Made by a program: the position numbers and the translations under genes. Below the pieces are notes generated by a model that worked only from the letters and a program-made list of their open reading frames with translations, was not told where the DNA came from and did not search any database. Below are positions 17,294 through 27,288 of a stretch of 64,000 bases of DNA, piece after piece. This DNA comes from Alcanivorax sediminis (GTDB taxonomy: Bacteria > Pseudomonadota > Gammaproteobacteria > Pseudomonadales > Alcanivoracaceae). Every line of letters starts with the position of its first letter. The stretch's first letter is position 1. Location: positions 3,125,189 through 3,189,188 of the forward strand of contig NZ_WIRE01000001.1 in assembly GCF_009601165.1 (NCBI RefSeq), given 5' to 3'.

Positions 17294-19663
17294 TTATTTC
17301 GCGACGCTGGCCGGCTTGAGCAGGAAACGCCCCAATGCCGGGAGTAACCAGAGGGCACCGATCATGTTCCACAGGAACATGAAGGTCAGGAGGATACCCA
17401 TGTCTGCCTGGAACTTGATGGAGCTGAATACCCAGAAGATAACGCCCACGGCCAGGGTGATACCGGTGAAGGCCACCGCTTTACCCGTGGTCTTGAGGGT
17501 CTCCTTATAGGCTGACTCGAGATCCATGCCCTGTTTCAGGTACTCGGACAATTTGCTGTAAATATAGATGCCGTAGTCCACACCGATACCCACGCCAAGA
17601 GCGATCACCGGCAGGGTTGCCACCTTCACACCAATCCCCATCTGTGCCATCAACGCCTGGCAGAGAATGGAGGTCAGGCCCAGCGGAACGATGATACAGA
17701 TCACCGCCCGGATGGAGCGGAAGGCAATCAGTACCAGAATGGACACCACGGCATAGACCAGGGCAAGCATCGGGTATTGGCTGGCTTCAATGGTCTGGTT
17801 GGTCGCCGCTTCTACACCGGCATTACCCGAAGCCAGTTTGAACTGAATGACGTCCGGGTTATTACGGGTTTCAGAGAAGTCCGCCACGGCCTTGGTCACA
17901 CGATCCAGGGTTTCGGCCTTGTGATCGTCCAGGAACACATAAATCGGCGTCAGGGAACAGTCCAGGTTGTAGAGACTATCCGGCATGAAACTCATGACAT
18001 TGTTAAGGGCAAACTGATCGCGGGAAATGGTGGCCCACTTCATGGAGCCTTCATTCATGTTGGTGGCGATCATTTTGGTGGCCGAGGCAATGGTGGCCAC
18101 GTCCTGCACTCCGTCCACATTCTTGAGAGCCCACGCCATGTCATCCGCAGCCTGCATGGCCGGGTAGGTGTTACAGGCTTCTTGCGGAGTCTTGCCCATC
18201 ACTACCAGAACATCCGCGCTCACGGAGTAGTTGGAGACCAGGAAGTTCACGTCATGGTTGTAGCGATACCGATCCTTCGGCTCATAACCACGGGGACACT
18301 CCATCTCTTCACAGGGGTCCGGCCACAGCTCAGGAGCGCCCTTGTCCAGGTCACCGATTTTCAGATCCTGGCTCAGGTAGATACCACCGGCGTAACCCAC
18401 AATGGCCAGCAAAATGGAGGCTGCAGCCATACCCGGTCGTGTAAAGCGTGCGAACAGCCCCGCCAGAGGGTGATCCTTGGTATCGCCCGCCTGAATCTTG
18501 CGCACTGCTGCCGCACCCACCCCCAGGTAGGACAGCACCACAGGTACTACGATCAGGTTGGTGATGATGATCACGGCCACACCAATACTCGCCGCCATGG
18601 CCAGCTCTCGGATGACACCGATATCGATCATGTACAGGGTCAGGAAACCGATGGCGTCAGACACCAGAGCCACCATACCCGGCACGACCAGTGCCTGTAG
18701 CGTGGACTTGGAGGCATCCAGTGACGACAGGCCGGAAGAGACGTAGTTGGCCAGCGTATTAACGATCTGCACACCATGAGACACCGCAATGGCAAATACC
18801 AGGAACGGCACCAGCATGGAGTAAGGATCAATGGTGAAACCCAGCGTGCTGACAATACCCAGCTGCCAGATCACCGCCACAAAGGAGCAGATGGACACGG
18901 TCAGGGCACTGCGAATGCAGCGGGTATCAAGCAGCAGCAACACGGCAATCAGACCCAGGGTCAGGAAGAAGAACATCGCCACTTCCTGAGCTGCGGACAT
19001 CACATCGCCGGCTTTCTTGGCCAGACCGACAATATGAACACGCACGTTGGGGTATTTTTCCTGATAGGTGTTGCGAATTTCCTCAAGGCTGGCCGACAGC
19101 GCAGGAATATCAACGCCATCTTCACCCAGAGCATCCAGAAGGTGAGCATGCACGACACTGGACTGGAAATTATCGGCCACCAGACGACCCACCTGGCCGG
19201 AGCGCAGGACATTGGTGCGCAGCTGATCCAGGCTTTGAGCCGAACCGTCATAGCCGGCAGGAATCACTTCGCCGCCCTGGAAACCCTGCTCGGTCACTTC
19301 GTTCCAGCGGACATTACTGGTCCACAGGGAACTGATCTTGCTGGGATCCACCCCATCCAAAGCAAACACCGCGTCGGTGATCTCTTTCAGGGCAGTCATG
19401 TAATCTTCGTTGAAGATATCATCACCCTGGGTTTCCGCCACAATCAGGCGAATATCGTTGCCCAGGTTGAGATCATTCTTGTGTTCAAAGTAGTTCTGGA
19501 TATAGGGATGGCCGAGCGGGACCATCTTGCTGATATCCGTGTTCAGTTGAATCTTGGACGCCTGATAACCCAGCAGTGCAGTCAACGCTACAAAGAGGAT
19601 CAGCACGACCTTGCGCGCGTTAAACAGCGCGCCGGCGATATTTTGAGAAATGCTACCTGACAT
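17294..19663 (-). CDS. RND superfamily (MMPL-type) inner-membrane transporter
   Basis: 789 residues in the MMPL/COG1033 layout: TM1 near residues 18-35, a large periplasmic domain, a TM bundle (about 225-400), a second periplasmic domain (about 425-620) and a final bundle. The intramembrane motif ALGVGIGVDYGIYIYSKL is the proton-relay region of MMPL proteins. The second periplasmic domain starts with a Cys/Pro insert (DPCEEMECPRGYEP), probably disulfide-bonded. Such pumps use proton motive force to move lipids or other hydrophobic molecules. It is last in a four-gene operon, 11 nt after the YCF48-like gene. Substrate unknown. Confidence 0.85.
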   Translation of the reverse strand: MSGSISQNIAGALFNARKVVLILFVALTALLGYQASKIQLNTDISKMVPLGHPYIQNYFEHKNDLNLGNDIRLIVAETQGDDIFNEDYMTALKEITDAVFALDGVDPSKISSLWTSNVRWNEVTEQGFQGGEVIPAGYDGSAQSLDQLRTNVLRSGQVGRLVADNFQSSVVHAHLLDALGEDGVDIPALSASLEEIRNTYQEKYPNVRVHIVGLAKKAGDVMSAAQEVAMFFFLTLGLIAVLLLLDTRCIRSALTVSICSFVAVIWQLGIVSTLGFTIDPYSMLVPFLVFAIAVSHGVQIVNTLANYVSSGLSSLDASKSTLQALVVPGMVALVSDAIGFLTLYMIDIGVIRELAMAASIGVAVIIITNLIVVPVVLSYLGVGAAAVRKIQAGDTKDHPLAGLFARFTRPGMAAASILLAIVGYAGGIYLSQDLKIGDLDKGAPELWPDPCEEMECPRGYEPKDRYRYNHDVNFLVSNYSVSADVLVVMGKTPQEACNTYPAMQAADDMAWALKNVDGVQDVATIASATKMIATNMNEGSMKWATISRDQFALNNVMSFMPDSLYNLDCSLTPIYVFLDDHKAETLDRVTKAVADFSETRNNPDVIQFKLASGNAGVEAATNQTIEASQYPMLALVYAVVSILVLIAFRSIRAVICIIVPLGLTSILCQALMAQMGIGVKVATLPVIALGVGIGVDYGIYIYSKLSEYLKQGMDLESAYKETLKTTGKAVAFTGITLAVGVIFWVFSSIKFQADMGILLTFMFLWNMIGALWLLPALGRFLLKPASVAK

Positions 19664-19674
19664 GCTGAGCCCCT

Positions 19675-20799
19675 TTATTTCACGTCTTCAATCACACGCA
19701 CACCACCCTGACCCGCGATCAGGATGCCACCCTTTTCACGGGGCAGAACGGCGGAGATGGATTCACGGTCCGGCAGGAATCGCAGAGAAAAGCTCTTGCC
19801 ACCATCATGGCTGGTAAGAATGCCTCCGGCATTGGTGACCAATACAACGGTGCCGTCGGCAAGGACTGCGCCATCGTTAATACCACGGGTCAAGCCACTG
19901 GCCACTTGGCTCCAGCTGACACCACGGTTGCCCGTCAGCCAGATGTTGCCCTGCAAGCCATAGACAAGCGCTTTCGCATCAGAGAGTGTTGTGGCACCAA
20001 AAAAGGTACCACTGTAGGGGCTCTTCAGACGCTCCCAGTTGGCACCCTGATCCAGTGAGCGGAACATGGCACCTTTCTCACCCACCAGGTAACGGGTGGA
20101 CGTGTTCGTGACAGAGGCCAGATCATAAAGATGCCAGCCATCACCATTTTTCAGGCTGTCGAGCTTCTTGCTCCAGGTTGCACCACCGTCAGTGGTTTCC
20201 AGATAGTAGCCGTAACCCCCTACCGCCACTGCACGTTCCCGGCTCTCACACTGCACATCCAACAAGGGCGCACCGGAGGTGTCTACCGGGCCAGATGAAC
20301 CGCCTTCTTCGGCGTAGGGGTCATCGCCATACGGGTCATCCCCATAGGGATCATCGCTGTACTCATCGTCAGCATAGGGATCGCCGTAGATGTCATCCAT
20401 GGACAGGTCGTCAACACTGCCCACATCACCCTCTGATGCTGCATCGACGCTACCGCCCCCACCCAGAGGGTCGCTGTACTGGACACTCCAGGTCTCACCA
20501 CCATCAGTGGTTCCAAGCACCAGGGCATCGTGCCCCACTGCCCAGCCATGACGGGCATCGGCGAAGCACACACTGGTGAGCAGCACTTCCGTTGGTGAAG
20601 CCGCTACTTGCCAGTGCGCGCCTTCATCATCGGAGTAAAGAATTTTTCCGCGATCACCTACGGCAACAATACGACCACCTGCATCTGCCAGATCCAGATA
20701 GGTATTTGCCTTGACCAGCGGGGAATCACCAGCAACAAACTCTGCCTGCGCAGTTGCAGACAGCACGGCCGAAACGGCCAAAACAGTTATTTTATTCAT
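19675..20799 (-). CDS. Exported YCF48-like beta-propeller protein with acidic DPYGD repeats
   Basis: 374 residues. The signal peptide (cleavage near AQAEF) is followed by YCF48/BNR-type blades (GKILYSDDEGAHWQV, LGTTDGGETWSVQY, FRSLDQGANWERL, LTSHDGGKSFSLRF). Between blades, residues about 110-172 form an Asp/Gly/Tyr-rich insert with the short repeat DDPYG (about 139-162), a plausible calcium-binding loop. YCF48 proteins act in plant and cyanobacterial photosystem assembly, but here the neighbour is a transporter, as in other MMPL/DUF1329/DUF1302 operons, so a periplasmic adaptor role is my inference. Confidence 0.8.
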   Translation of the reverse strand: MNKITVLAVSAVLSATAQAEFVAGDSPLVKANTYLDLADAGGRIVAVGDRGKILYSDDEGAHWQVAASPTEVLLTSVCFADARHGWAVGHDALVLGTTDGGETWSVQYSDPLGGGGSVDAASEGDVGSVDDLSMDDIYGDPYADDEYSDDPYGDDPYGDDPYAEEGGSSGPVDTSGAPLLDVQCESRERAVAVGGYGYYLETTDGGATWSKKLDSLKNGDGWHLYDLASVTNTSTRYLVGEKGAMFRSLDQGANWERLKSPYSGTFFGATTLSDAKALVYGLQGNIWLTGNRGVSWSQVASGLTRGINDGAVLADGTVVLVTNAGGILTSHDGGKSFSLRFLPDRESISAVLPREKGGILIAGQGGVRVIEDVK

Positions 20800-20915
20800 T
20801 GTCCCATCTCTTCCCGAGGCTCTCTCAATGAGCCGAGTACAAAACGACCGGGAACCTCTCAGAACCCGGCCGTCTTGTTATGGCAGCCGTTCAAACGGCA
20901 AACCAGTCTTTCCCA

Positions 20916-22325
20916 TCAACCTTGGCCGCGACGACGCAGGGCTGCCGGATGGAAATAACGATCGTCCGGTACCGGCTGGCTGTAGTCGAGGATGGAAGGC
21001 TCTTCGTTATCCAGGAACTGTACGTGGTAACGCTGGGCACGCAGATCATGGAACACATCCAGAGCAGTCCACTGGGTCGGCACTTCATAGTAGTTCTTGA
21101 TGAAGGCCAGGCTGACACGCCACAGTTCACCACGACGGTCGTACTGGTCGATGGCGGCAATCTGCCAGGAGTCAGCATCGATGTAGAAGCGACGCTTCTG
21201 GTAGATGTGACGCTCACCGTCCTTCAGGTTGGCTTCCACCACCCACACACGATGCAGTTCCCAGCGCTGGTAATCAGCGTTCACGTGACCTTTCTGCAGC
21301 AGGGTCTCGTAGCTGACATCCGGGTTATCCATCTTGTAGTTGTTGTACGGGATGAACATTTCAACCGGCTTGGCATGCACCAGCTTCCAGTTGTACTTAT
21401 CGGGCGCACCGTTATACATATCGGTGTCATCCGCAGTACGCAGGCCATCTGCAGCCGCAATCGGAGTATCGTAAGCCAGGTTCGGCGCACGACGTACACG
21501 GCGCTGACCGGCATTGTAGCCCCAGGCCTGACGCGGCATTTGCTTCTGATCCAGCATCTCATGAACCAGTACTGCACCACCCGCCAGACGCGCCGGCGCC
21601 TTGGTGAAGGACAGGTAATAGAAGATCACGTTGTCCAGAGTGTCGAAGCTGTACTTGGGATCGTAGTAGCGGAAATAGATTTCCTGCTGGGAAGTGATCA
21701 GTGAATAGGCACCGCTGCGCTGAACAGCCACTTCGGATGCACGACGGACCACATACAGACCCCGCCAGCGGAGAATATGGTTCCAGATCGCCTGGAGTGC
21801 CATTTCTTCGTTGCTACCGCTGAGGATCGGGAATGGAATACCACCAAAAGCCTGGTCTACACCGGTTTCACCCAGCTTGGCCTTGCTCGCGTTCTTCTTG
21901 GTGTTGTCGTAGACCCACTGCGGCGCAGAAGTGGAACGATGACTCGGGTACACATTCAGCTTGAAGGTATCCGGGTAGGTCTTGAGCATGGCTTGCACGC
22001 CAGCAGGTACCTTTTCTGCATACTGACCCAGGTTCTGGGCAGTGATGCTGAATACCGGCTTTTCGTTGGCGTACGGGTCAGGATGGTGCTGGCCAGGACG
22101 GGTGTAGGTCTTGGGGATATCCTTGCGCTGGATACCACCTGTCCAGTCCGGAATACCCAGCCCGGTGGAAGTGGCTTTGCCATTACCTTTAACCTCGGCA
22201 CCAAATGGCGTCAGGCTTGAGCCCAACTTGGCAGCTTCGGAAGCGGGAACAGCCGCTTGCACAGTGGCCGCCACACTCAAGGACAGCGCCAGTGCGCTAC
22301 CCATTGCGGTCAATTTCTTCAACAT
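20916..22325 (-). CDS. DUF1329 family periplasmic protein
   Basis: 469 residues from ATG 22325, with GGAGAG 8 nt upstream; the extended frame to 22439 lies inside the preceding gene. It has a signal peptide (MLKKLTAMGSALALSLSVAATVQA), then the DUF1329 pattern: AAKLGSSLTPFGAEVKGN, IPDWTGGI, an RDPYANEKP-like HPDPYANEKP, and a C-terminal strand-rich half with YIDADSWQIAAIDQYDRRGELW. That half is LolA/LolB-like, a fold that holds a lipid. It is the second gene of the operon, behind a strong intercistronic hairpin. Confidence 0.88.
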   Translation of the reverse strand: MLKKLTAMGSALALSLSVAATVQAAVPASEAAKLGSSLTPFGAEVKGNGKATSTGLGIPDWTGGIQRKDIPKTYTRPGQHHPDPYANEKPVFSITAQNLGQYAEKVPAGVQAMLKTYPDTFKLNVYPSHRSTSAPQWVYDNTKKNASKAKLGETGVDQAFGGIPFPILSGSNEEMALQAIWNHILRWRGLYVVRRASEVAVQRSGAYSLITSQQEIYFRYYDPKYSFDTLDNVIFYYLSFTKAPARLAGGAVLVHEMLDQKQMPRQAWGYNAGQRRVRRAPNLAYDTPIAAADGLRTADDTDMYNGAPDKYNWKLVHAKPVEMFIPYNNYKMDNPDVSYETLLQKGHVNADYQRWELHRVWVVEANLKDGERHIYQKRRFYIDADSWQIAAIDQYDRRGELWRVSLAFIKNYYEVPTQWTALDVFHDLRAQRYHVQFLDNEEPSILDYSQPVPDDRYFHPAALRRRGQG

Positions 22326-22343
22326 GATTAGCTCTCCGATAAA

Positions 22344-22364
22344 CCGGGCCGCCCTGCGGCCCGG
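22344..22364 (-). promoter_or_regulatory. Intercistronic hairpin between DUF1302 and DUF1329 genes
   Basis: CCGGGCCGC (22344-22352) pairs with GCGGCCCGG (22356-22364), a 9-bp all-GC stem with a 3-nt loop. It sits between the DUF1302 stop and the DUF1329 ribosome site. Without a clear T-run after it, it looks more like an mRNA-stabilising or attenuating hairpin than a full terminator. Confidence 0.6.
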
Positions 22365-22371
22365 AAAAAAA

Positions 22372-24366
22372 TTAGAAAGAGTACTTAACAGAAACCGAAG
22401 CGTTGTTTCGGTCGGCCAGTTTGTTGGAATAGTTGGCACCCCAGAAGGAGGTAGCAGACATGCCCACTTCCAGGTTGTTCAAGTACAGAAAATTCAGGCC
22501 CAAGGTCGCAGCTTTACGATCTTCCATAAAGTTGCCGCCAATGGGTGAGTTGCCGTTAACATCATGAGCAAAACGAACGCTCGGGCTCATGGAGATGCCG
22601 GCAAAAACGTTGCTGTAATCGGCCTTCACCACCGCACGGTAACCCCAGGACGTCGGGTCCATGTAGTACTTGTTCGGGTCATCCGGGCTCAGAATCTGGG
22701 CTTCGCTGTCCAGAATGGCGGCCGTGGAGTTGTATTCCAGGTCGGGATTTTCCAGACCTTCGATATGCTCCACACCCAGCTCAAGCAGCGCGATCAAACC
22801 ATCAGCGCCAAAGGTCGGGCCGAAGTTGAAAATGCTCACCAATGAACCGTTGTAGCTTTCCACTTCGTCATAGAAGTAGTAGAGCTGGCCGTCCTGAACT
22901 TCACTATCGGAAGACAAGCAGCTGCCACCCATCTCGGCGCGGACACAGTGCCCAGTCAGATCACCCAACGTAACAGGAGCCGGGCTGAGCGCTGACTGGC
23001 CTGCCGCTCCCGCAAGTGCAGCAATCAGGTTGTCACCACCTTCGTTGATGATGGCACGCTTGGGACGGTAGGCGATCTCACCAGCCAGAGACATATTGCC
23101 AAGGCTGGTATTGAAGCTACCGCCAAACATGTCCTGATCTTCGGCATACGCCATCTGGTACTCAGCAGTATCGATGATCAGTGGGATTGCGCCCGCACCA
23201 CCACCTTGAGCTGCCTGCACATTGTTGAGTCGCGCACCTACAACAGGAGTACGAGAATGAGTGCGGGTGTAGTACAGCGCAAACTCCGTCCCATTCAGGT
23301 TTTCCGCAAAGTAGCGATAGGCAAGACCGAACTGGCCGTTGTCATCTGCTTCGAGATCACGGATACGATCAACGGTGACCTGCGTAGCCTCATACTGATA
23401 GTCAGAATACGTAGCAGCGGTATAGGCAGCGAACGCATTTTCAAGGCCAGGTGCGCCTGCGCTCAACGCGATAACGCGACCGTCCAGAATCACGTTATCC
23501 GCCCCTTTGCCAGGGAAGGCATCATGGGTAGAGAAATAGGTACCGGTGGGCGCGTCCTCGGAGTTTTTCCACTCGAACTGGTAGAAACCTTCCAGAGTCG
23601 CGTTGTAGGTCAGGCCATAGGAGAAGTAAACGCTATCCAGTGGCAGCAAGGCTTCCTTGATTTCGGAGCCCGGCAGACGCAGTGCGTTAAGGTCAAAGTA
23701 GTTCGCCGTATTCACACCATTCTGCATGAACAGGGCTTCACCCCAGTTAATCACCTGCTGACCCAGGCGGACATTCAGTGGGCGCTCGAAAACATCGAAG
23801 TTGCCCCACACATATGCATCCAGCAGACGCGCACGCTCACCGGCATAACGCTCTGCGTCACTGGTAAAGTCGTCACCGGTGCCATTGTTCGCGTAGTCAG
23901 AGTAAGTAGCGTAGCGAGTAAATCCGTTGCCCGGCACAAAAGGAGCTGACGCATTCAAGATGCCGCCATCATGCCCGCCACCCATGATTTGCTGATCATA
24001 GAAAGCGGTTGCACGCAGGAACATGCCGTACGTGCCCTGCCAGTCCAGTGCCAGTTCAGGGGTGATCTTGTAAACCAGTGACGCCAGACCGGTGTCATAG
24101 TTGTTGTTGGCATCGTTCTTGTTGATCTGGGAGCCAAAACCCGCCTTGGTCATGTCTACCACATCACCGGTGGCCGCCAGCATGGAATCCTGGGACTCCG
24201 TACGGAACAGCGCACCCACAGACAAGGCCGTATCCAGACGGCCTTGCCAGTCCGGATTTTCAAATTCGAGTTGAACCGCTGAGGCAGGTGCAGAGAAAGC
24301 CCCGAGGGCTGTGACACTGGCGACAGCAAGCGCCAGCCTGGTTCTACGCAGGTGGTTATTGTTCAT
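22372..24366 (-). CDS. DUF1302 family outer-membrane beta-barrel
   Basis: 664 residues from ATG 24366, with GGAG 8 nt upstream. The signal peptide is MNNNHLRRTRLALAVASVTALGAFSAPASA. The mature protein begins VQLEFENPDWQGRLDTALSVGALFR, the standard DUF1302 opening, and ends in an aromatic C-terminus (VKYSF) recognised for barrel insertion. DUF1302 barrels are consistently paired with DUF1329 and MMPL genes. It heads the operon and likely forms its outer-membrane pore or receptor. Its 5' region 24367-24574 is promoter-sized, with no gene. Confidence 0.88.
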   Translation of the reverse strand: MNNNHLRRTRLALAVASVTALGAFSAPASAVQLEFENPDWQGRLDTALSVGALFRTESQDSMLAATGDVVDMTKAGFGSQINKNDANNNYDTGLASLVYKITPELALDWQGTYGMFLRATAFYDQQIMGGGHDGGILNASAPFVPGNGFTRYATYSDYANNGTGDDFTSDAERYAGERARLLDAYVWGNFDVFERPLNVRLGQQVINWGEALFMQNGVNTANYFDLNALRLPGSEIKEALLPLDSVYFSYGLTYNATLEGFYQFEWKNSEDAPTGTYFSTHDAFPGKGADNVILDGRVIALSAGAPGLENAFAAYTAATYSDYQYEATQVTVDRIRDLEADDNGQFGLAYRYFAENLNGTEFALYYTRTHSRTPVVGARLNNVQAAQGGGAGAIPLIIDTAEYQMAYAEDQDMFGGSFNTSLGNMSLAGEIAYRPKRAIINEGGDNLIAALAGAAGQSALSPAPVTLGDLTGHCVRAEMGGSCLSSDSEVQDGQLYYFYDEVESYNGSLVSIFNFGPTFGADGLIALLELGVEHIEGLENPDLEYNSTAAILDSEAQILSPDDPNKYYMDPTSWGYRAVVKADYSNVFAGISMSPSVRFAHDVNGNSPIGGNFMEDRKAATLGLNFLYLNNLEVGMSATSFWGANYSNKLADRNNASVSVKYSF

Positions 24367-24574
24367 GTAGCTACTCCGAGTTGCCAAATGGCTTTATTGT
24401 TCTTGCTGCCGTGTCCCTACGCGAGGCTCAGATCCCATCTTTCCTACTGAAACACGCCACAGACAGCTAATACCTAATTCTTACACATTGAAACCTAAAA
24501 TAAATCCCCCCTTACAGGCGATTTACGACCGGCCAGTCACTTTTTACAACGGTCCGATGGTATGCAACTACTGA

Positions 24575-27175
24575 CTACCTACTGCCCAGTATCCGGCTCA
24601 GCACTTCGCTCAAATTTGGTGACGCCTTGTCATTGACCCCTTGCAATAATGTCCGAAAGGCCCGCTGCCGCCCTGATTCAAGCTTGTGCAAACGCGCCGC
24701 AGCGTTACCAATACGTGCCGCAATCTGCGGATTCAATGCATCCACGGTTGCCAGCGCCCGGGTGAAGAGCGCATAGCCCTCGTCGGTATTGAACGCCGAA
24801 GGGTTGCCCGCCAAGGCTCCCAGCACGGAACGAACCCGATTGGGCACCTTCCAGTCAAAGGCCGGATGTTCAAGCAGAGCGGCAACTGATTCCACCGTGG
24901 TTTCGCCAGGTACTGACGCCTGCACGGAGAACCACTGATCCATGACCAACGCTTCCTCTTTCCACTTCTCGGCGAACTGCTTTAGCGCCAGCTCGGCACC
25001 CGGCAGGCGATGATGAACCAGTACGCGCAGGGCACCCAGCTCCTCTGTCATGCACAATGGCAATTCGAAGAGCTCCACCGCGATACGTGCGGCTTCCTTG
25101 TGTTCACCCGCCGCCAGGTAATCCAGCGCCAGGTTACGCAACTGCCGGCGGCCCATGGCCACCCCATCCATTTGCAGCTCGGTAGCGAGCAGGTTTTCCG
25201 ACAGCGAGAGCCACTGTGCCTGTAAAGCCCGCCCCAACGCCCGCTTCAACTGCTGGTGGGCAGAATGAATGGCTGAAGGATCCAGCGGTGTGTGCCGGTC
25301 ACCCAACGCCACCTCCGTGGGCAGGGTCAGCAGCAATGCTGCCTGAGCGGCATCTTCTCCCGCGCGCTCGATCACCTGCTCCAGTACCGGCGCCAGCTTC
25401 AGCGCTTCATCCTCGGCCTTGCCGTGACCTGTCACCAGTCGATCCAATGCAGCGAAGTAAAGCCGCTGCGCGGCAGACCAGCGGCAATAGCCATCCGTAT
25501 CATGGGCCAGCAGGGTCGCCAGCTGGTCGGCGCGGTAGTCAAACTCCAGCACCACCGGAGCCGAGAACCCTCTCAGCAGGGAAGGCGTCACGGTTTGACC
25601 AACCGGAAACTGGAAGGTTTGCTCCTGCTCACGGAGAATCAACACGGTCTCTCTGAGACCGGTGTCATCCAGTGCGACCGGCTCACCCGCCTTGTCCAGC
25701 AGCGCCAACCTGACAGGAATGACCAACGGTTGCTTGTCAGACTGCCCCGGGGTCGGTGGCGTTTGCTGCCTGAAGGTGAGTGAGTAAGTATCACCGCTCT
25801 GCTCGCTTGTGACTGACAGAATTGGCGTGCCAGCCTGGCTGTACCAGCGCCGGAACTGCCCCATATCCATACCGGACACTTCTTCCATGCAATCAACAAA
25901 GTCATCGCAGGTGACCGCCTGGCCATCAAACCGGTCGAAGTAGAGATCCGTTGCCTTGCGAAAACTCTCTGCTCCCAAAAGGTGATACTGCATGCGGACA
26001 ATCTCGGCCCCTTTCTCGTAGATTGTCAGCGTGTAGAAATTATCGATCTTCTGGTACTCGGCGGGACGCACAGGATGAGCCATGGGCCCCTGGTCTTCTG
26101 GAAACTGATGGTTGACCAGAAAATCCACATCATTCACCCGCTGCACCGCCGCGGAGTTCATGTCTGCCGAAAACATCTGATCACGGAAGACGGTAAAGCC
26201 TTCTTTCAGGCTGAGCTGGAACCAATCACGGCAGGTCACCCGGTTACCGGACCAATTATGGAAGTACTCATGGGCCACCACCGATTCCACCCGCTGGAAA
26301 CCCGCATCAGTCGTGGTCGCCGGATGCGCCAGCACACAGGAGGTGTTGAAGATATTGAGCCCCTTGTTTTCCATGGCGCCCATGTTGAAGTGGCTTACCG
26401 CCACGATCATGTAGATATCCAGGTCGTACTCACGACCATAAGTCTGCTCATCCCAACGCATGGCATGCTTGAGCGATGCCATGGCGTGGTCCAGCTTGTC
26501 CAGATCACGGTGCTCGGCATAGAGGCGCAAAGCGACTTCACGACCGGATGCCGTAACGAAGCGGTCTTCCAGACAGGCCAAATTCCCAGCTACCAACGCA
26601 AACAAGTAACAAGGCTTGGGGAACGGATCTTCCCAGGTGACCCAGTGCCGCTCCCCTTCTTCGCCCTGCTCCACCGGATTCCCGTTGGAGAGCAGCAAGG
26701 GGTAGCGTTTTTTGTCCGCTCGGACCGTGGTGCAAAAACGGGACAGCACATCCGGGCGGTCAGGGAAAAACGTGATGTGACGAAAGCCCTGAGCCTCACA
26801 TTGAGTGCAGTACATGCCATTGGACATGTAGAGCCCTTCCAGGGCGGTATTCTTTTCCGGCTCAATGTCGACAACAGAAATCAGGGTTGCCTGTTCGGGC
26901 AACCCGGACAGGCGCAGCTCGCCATTTTCATAGCGATATTCACCCTCCTCCAACACCTTGCCATCCAGAGCAAGGGAACGAATAACCAAGCCTTCCCCGT
27001 TAAAGGACATGGTATCGGAAACCGCCGCTTCAGGATTGCGTCGTAACGCCAGCTCGCTGGTGACAGTAGTCACGCCATCACGAATATCCACATCCAGGTT
27101 CACGCTATCCACCAGATAAGCTGGAGGCTGGTAATCAGAAAGACGCGTGGTGACAGCGGCGTGGGCAGTTTCCAT
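24575..27175 (-). CDS. pepN: Aminopeptidase N
   Basis: 866 residues from ATG 27175, with GGAG 7 nt upstream; E. coli PepN has 870. M1-family zinc peptidase: the exopeptidase motif GAMENKGLNIF, then HEYFHNW with zinc ligands His302 and His306, catalytic Glu303 and the downstream Glu in SLKEGFTVF. It removes N-terminal residues from peptides in the cytosol. No signal peptide on the chosen start; the longer frame to 27265 adds an unlikely Cys-rich leader. Monocistronic, with a hairpin upstream that closes the neighbouring lipase gene. Confidence 0.96.
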   Translation of the reverse strand: METAHAAVTTRLSDYQPPAYLVDSVNLDVDIRDGVTTVTSELALRRNPEAAVSDTMSFNGEGLVIRSLALDGKVLEEGEYRYENGELRLSGLPEQATLISVVDIEPEKNTALEGLYMSNGMYCTQCEAQGFRHITFFPDRPDVLSRFCTTVRADKKRYPLLLSNGNPVEQGEEGERHWVTWEDPFPKPCYLFALVAGNLACLEDRFVTASGREVALRLYAEHRDLDKLDHAMASLKHAMRWDEQTYGREYDLDIYMIVAVSHFNMGAMENKGLNIFNTSCVLAHPATTTDAGFQRVESVVAHEYFHNWSGNRVTCRDWFQLSLKEGFTVFRDQMFSADMNSAAVQRVNDVDFLVNHQFPEDQGPMAHPVRPAEYQKIDNFYTLTIYEKGAEIVRMQYHLLGAESFRKATDLYFDRFDGQAVTCDDFVDCMEEVSGMDMGQFRRWYSQAGTPILSVTSEQSGDTYSLTFRQQTPPTPGQSDKQPLVIPVRLALLDKAGEPVALDDTGLRETVLILREQEQTFQFPVGQTVTPSLLRGFSAPVVLEFDYRADQLATLLAHDTDGYCRWSAAQRLYFAALDRLVTGHGKAEDEALKLAPVLEQVIERAGEDAAQAALLLTLPTEVALGDRHTPLDPSAIHSAHQQLKRALGRALQAQWLSLSENLLATELQMDGVAMGRRQLRNLALDYLAAGEHKEAARIAVELFELPLCMTEELGALRVLVHHRLPGAELALKQFAEKWKEEALVMDQWFSVQASVPGETTVESVAALLEHPAFDWKVPNRVRSVLGALAGNPSAFNTDEGYALFTRALATVDALNPQIAARIGNAAARLHKLESGRQRAFRTLLQGVNDKASPNLSEVLSRILGSR

Positions 27176-27229
27176 GCAACAACTCCATACAAAGGAAAGA
27201 TTCAGACAGTTTAACGCGTCCCGAAAACG

Positions 27230-27262
27230 ACAACACCCCGCCGAAGCGGGGTGTTGTTTTTT
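27230..27262. terminator. Hairpin terminator between the lipase gene and pepN
   Basis: ACAACACCCCG (27230-27240), loop CCGAAG, CGGGGTGTTGT (27247-27257). A TTTTTT run follows on the plus strand and a weaker TCGTTTT on the minus strand. It is placed to end the minus-strand lipase transcript. Confidence 0.75.
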
Positions 27263-27288
27263 CACGATAAATCTATGAGGAATCGGCC

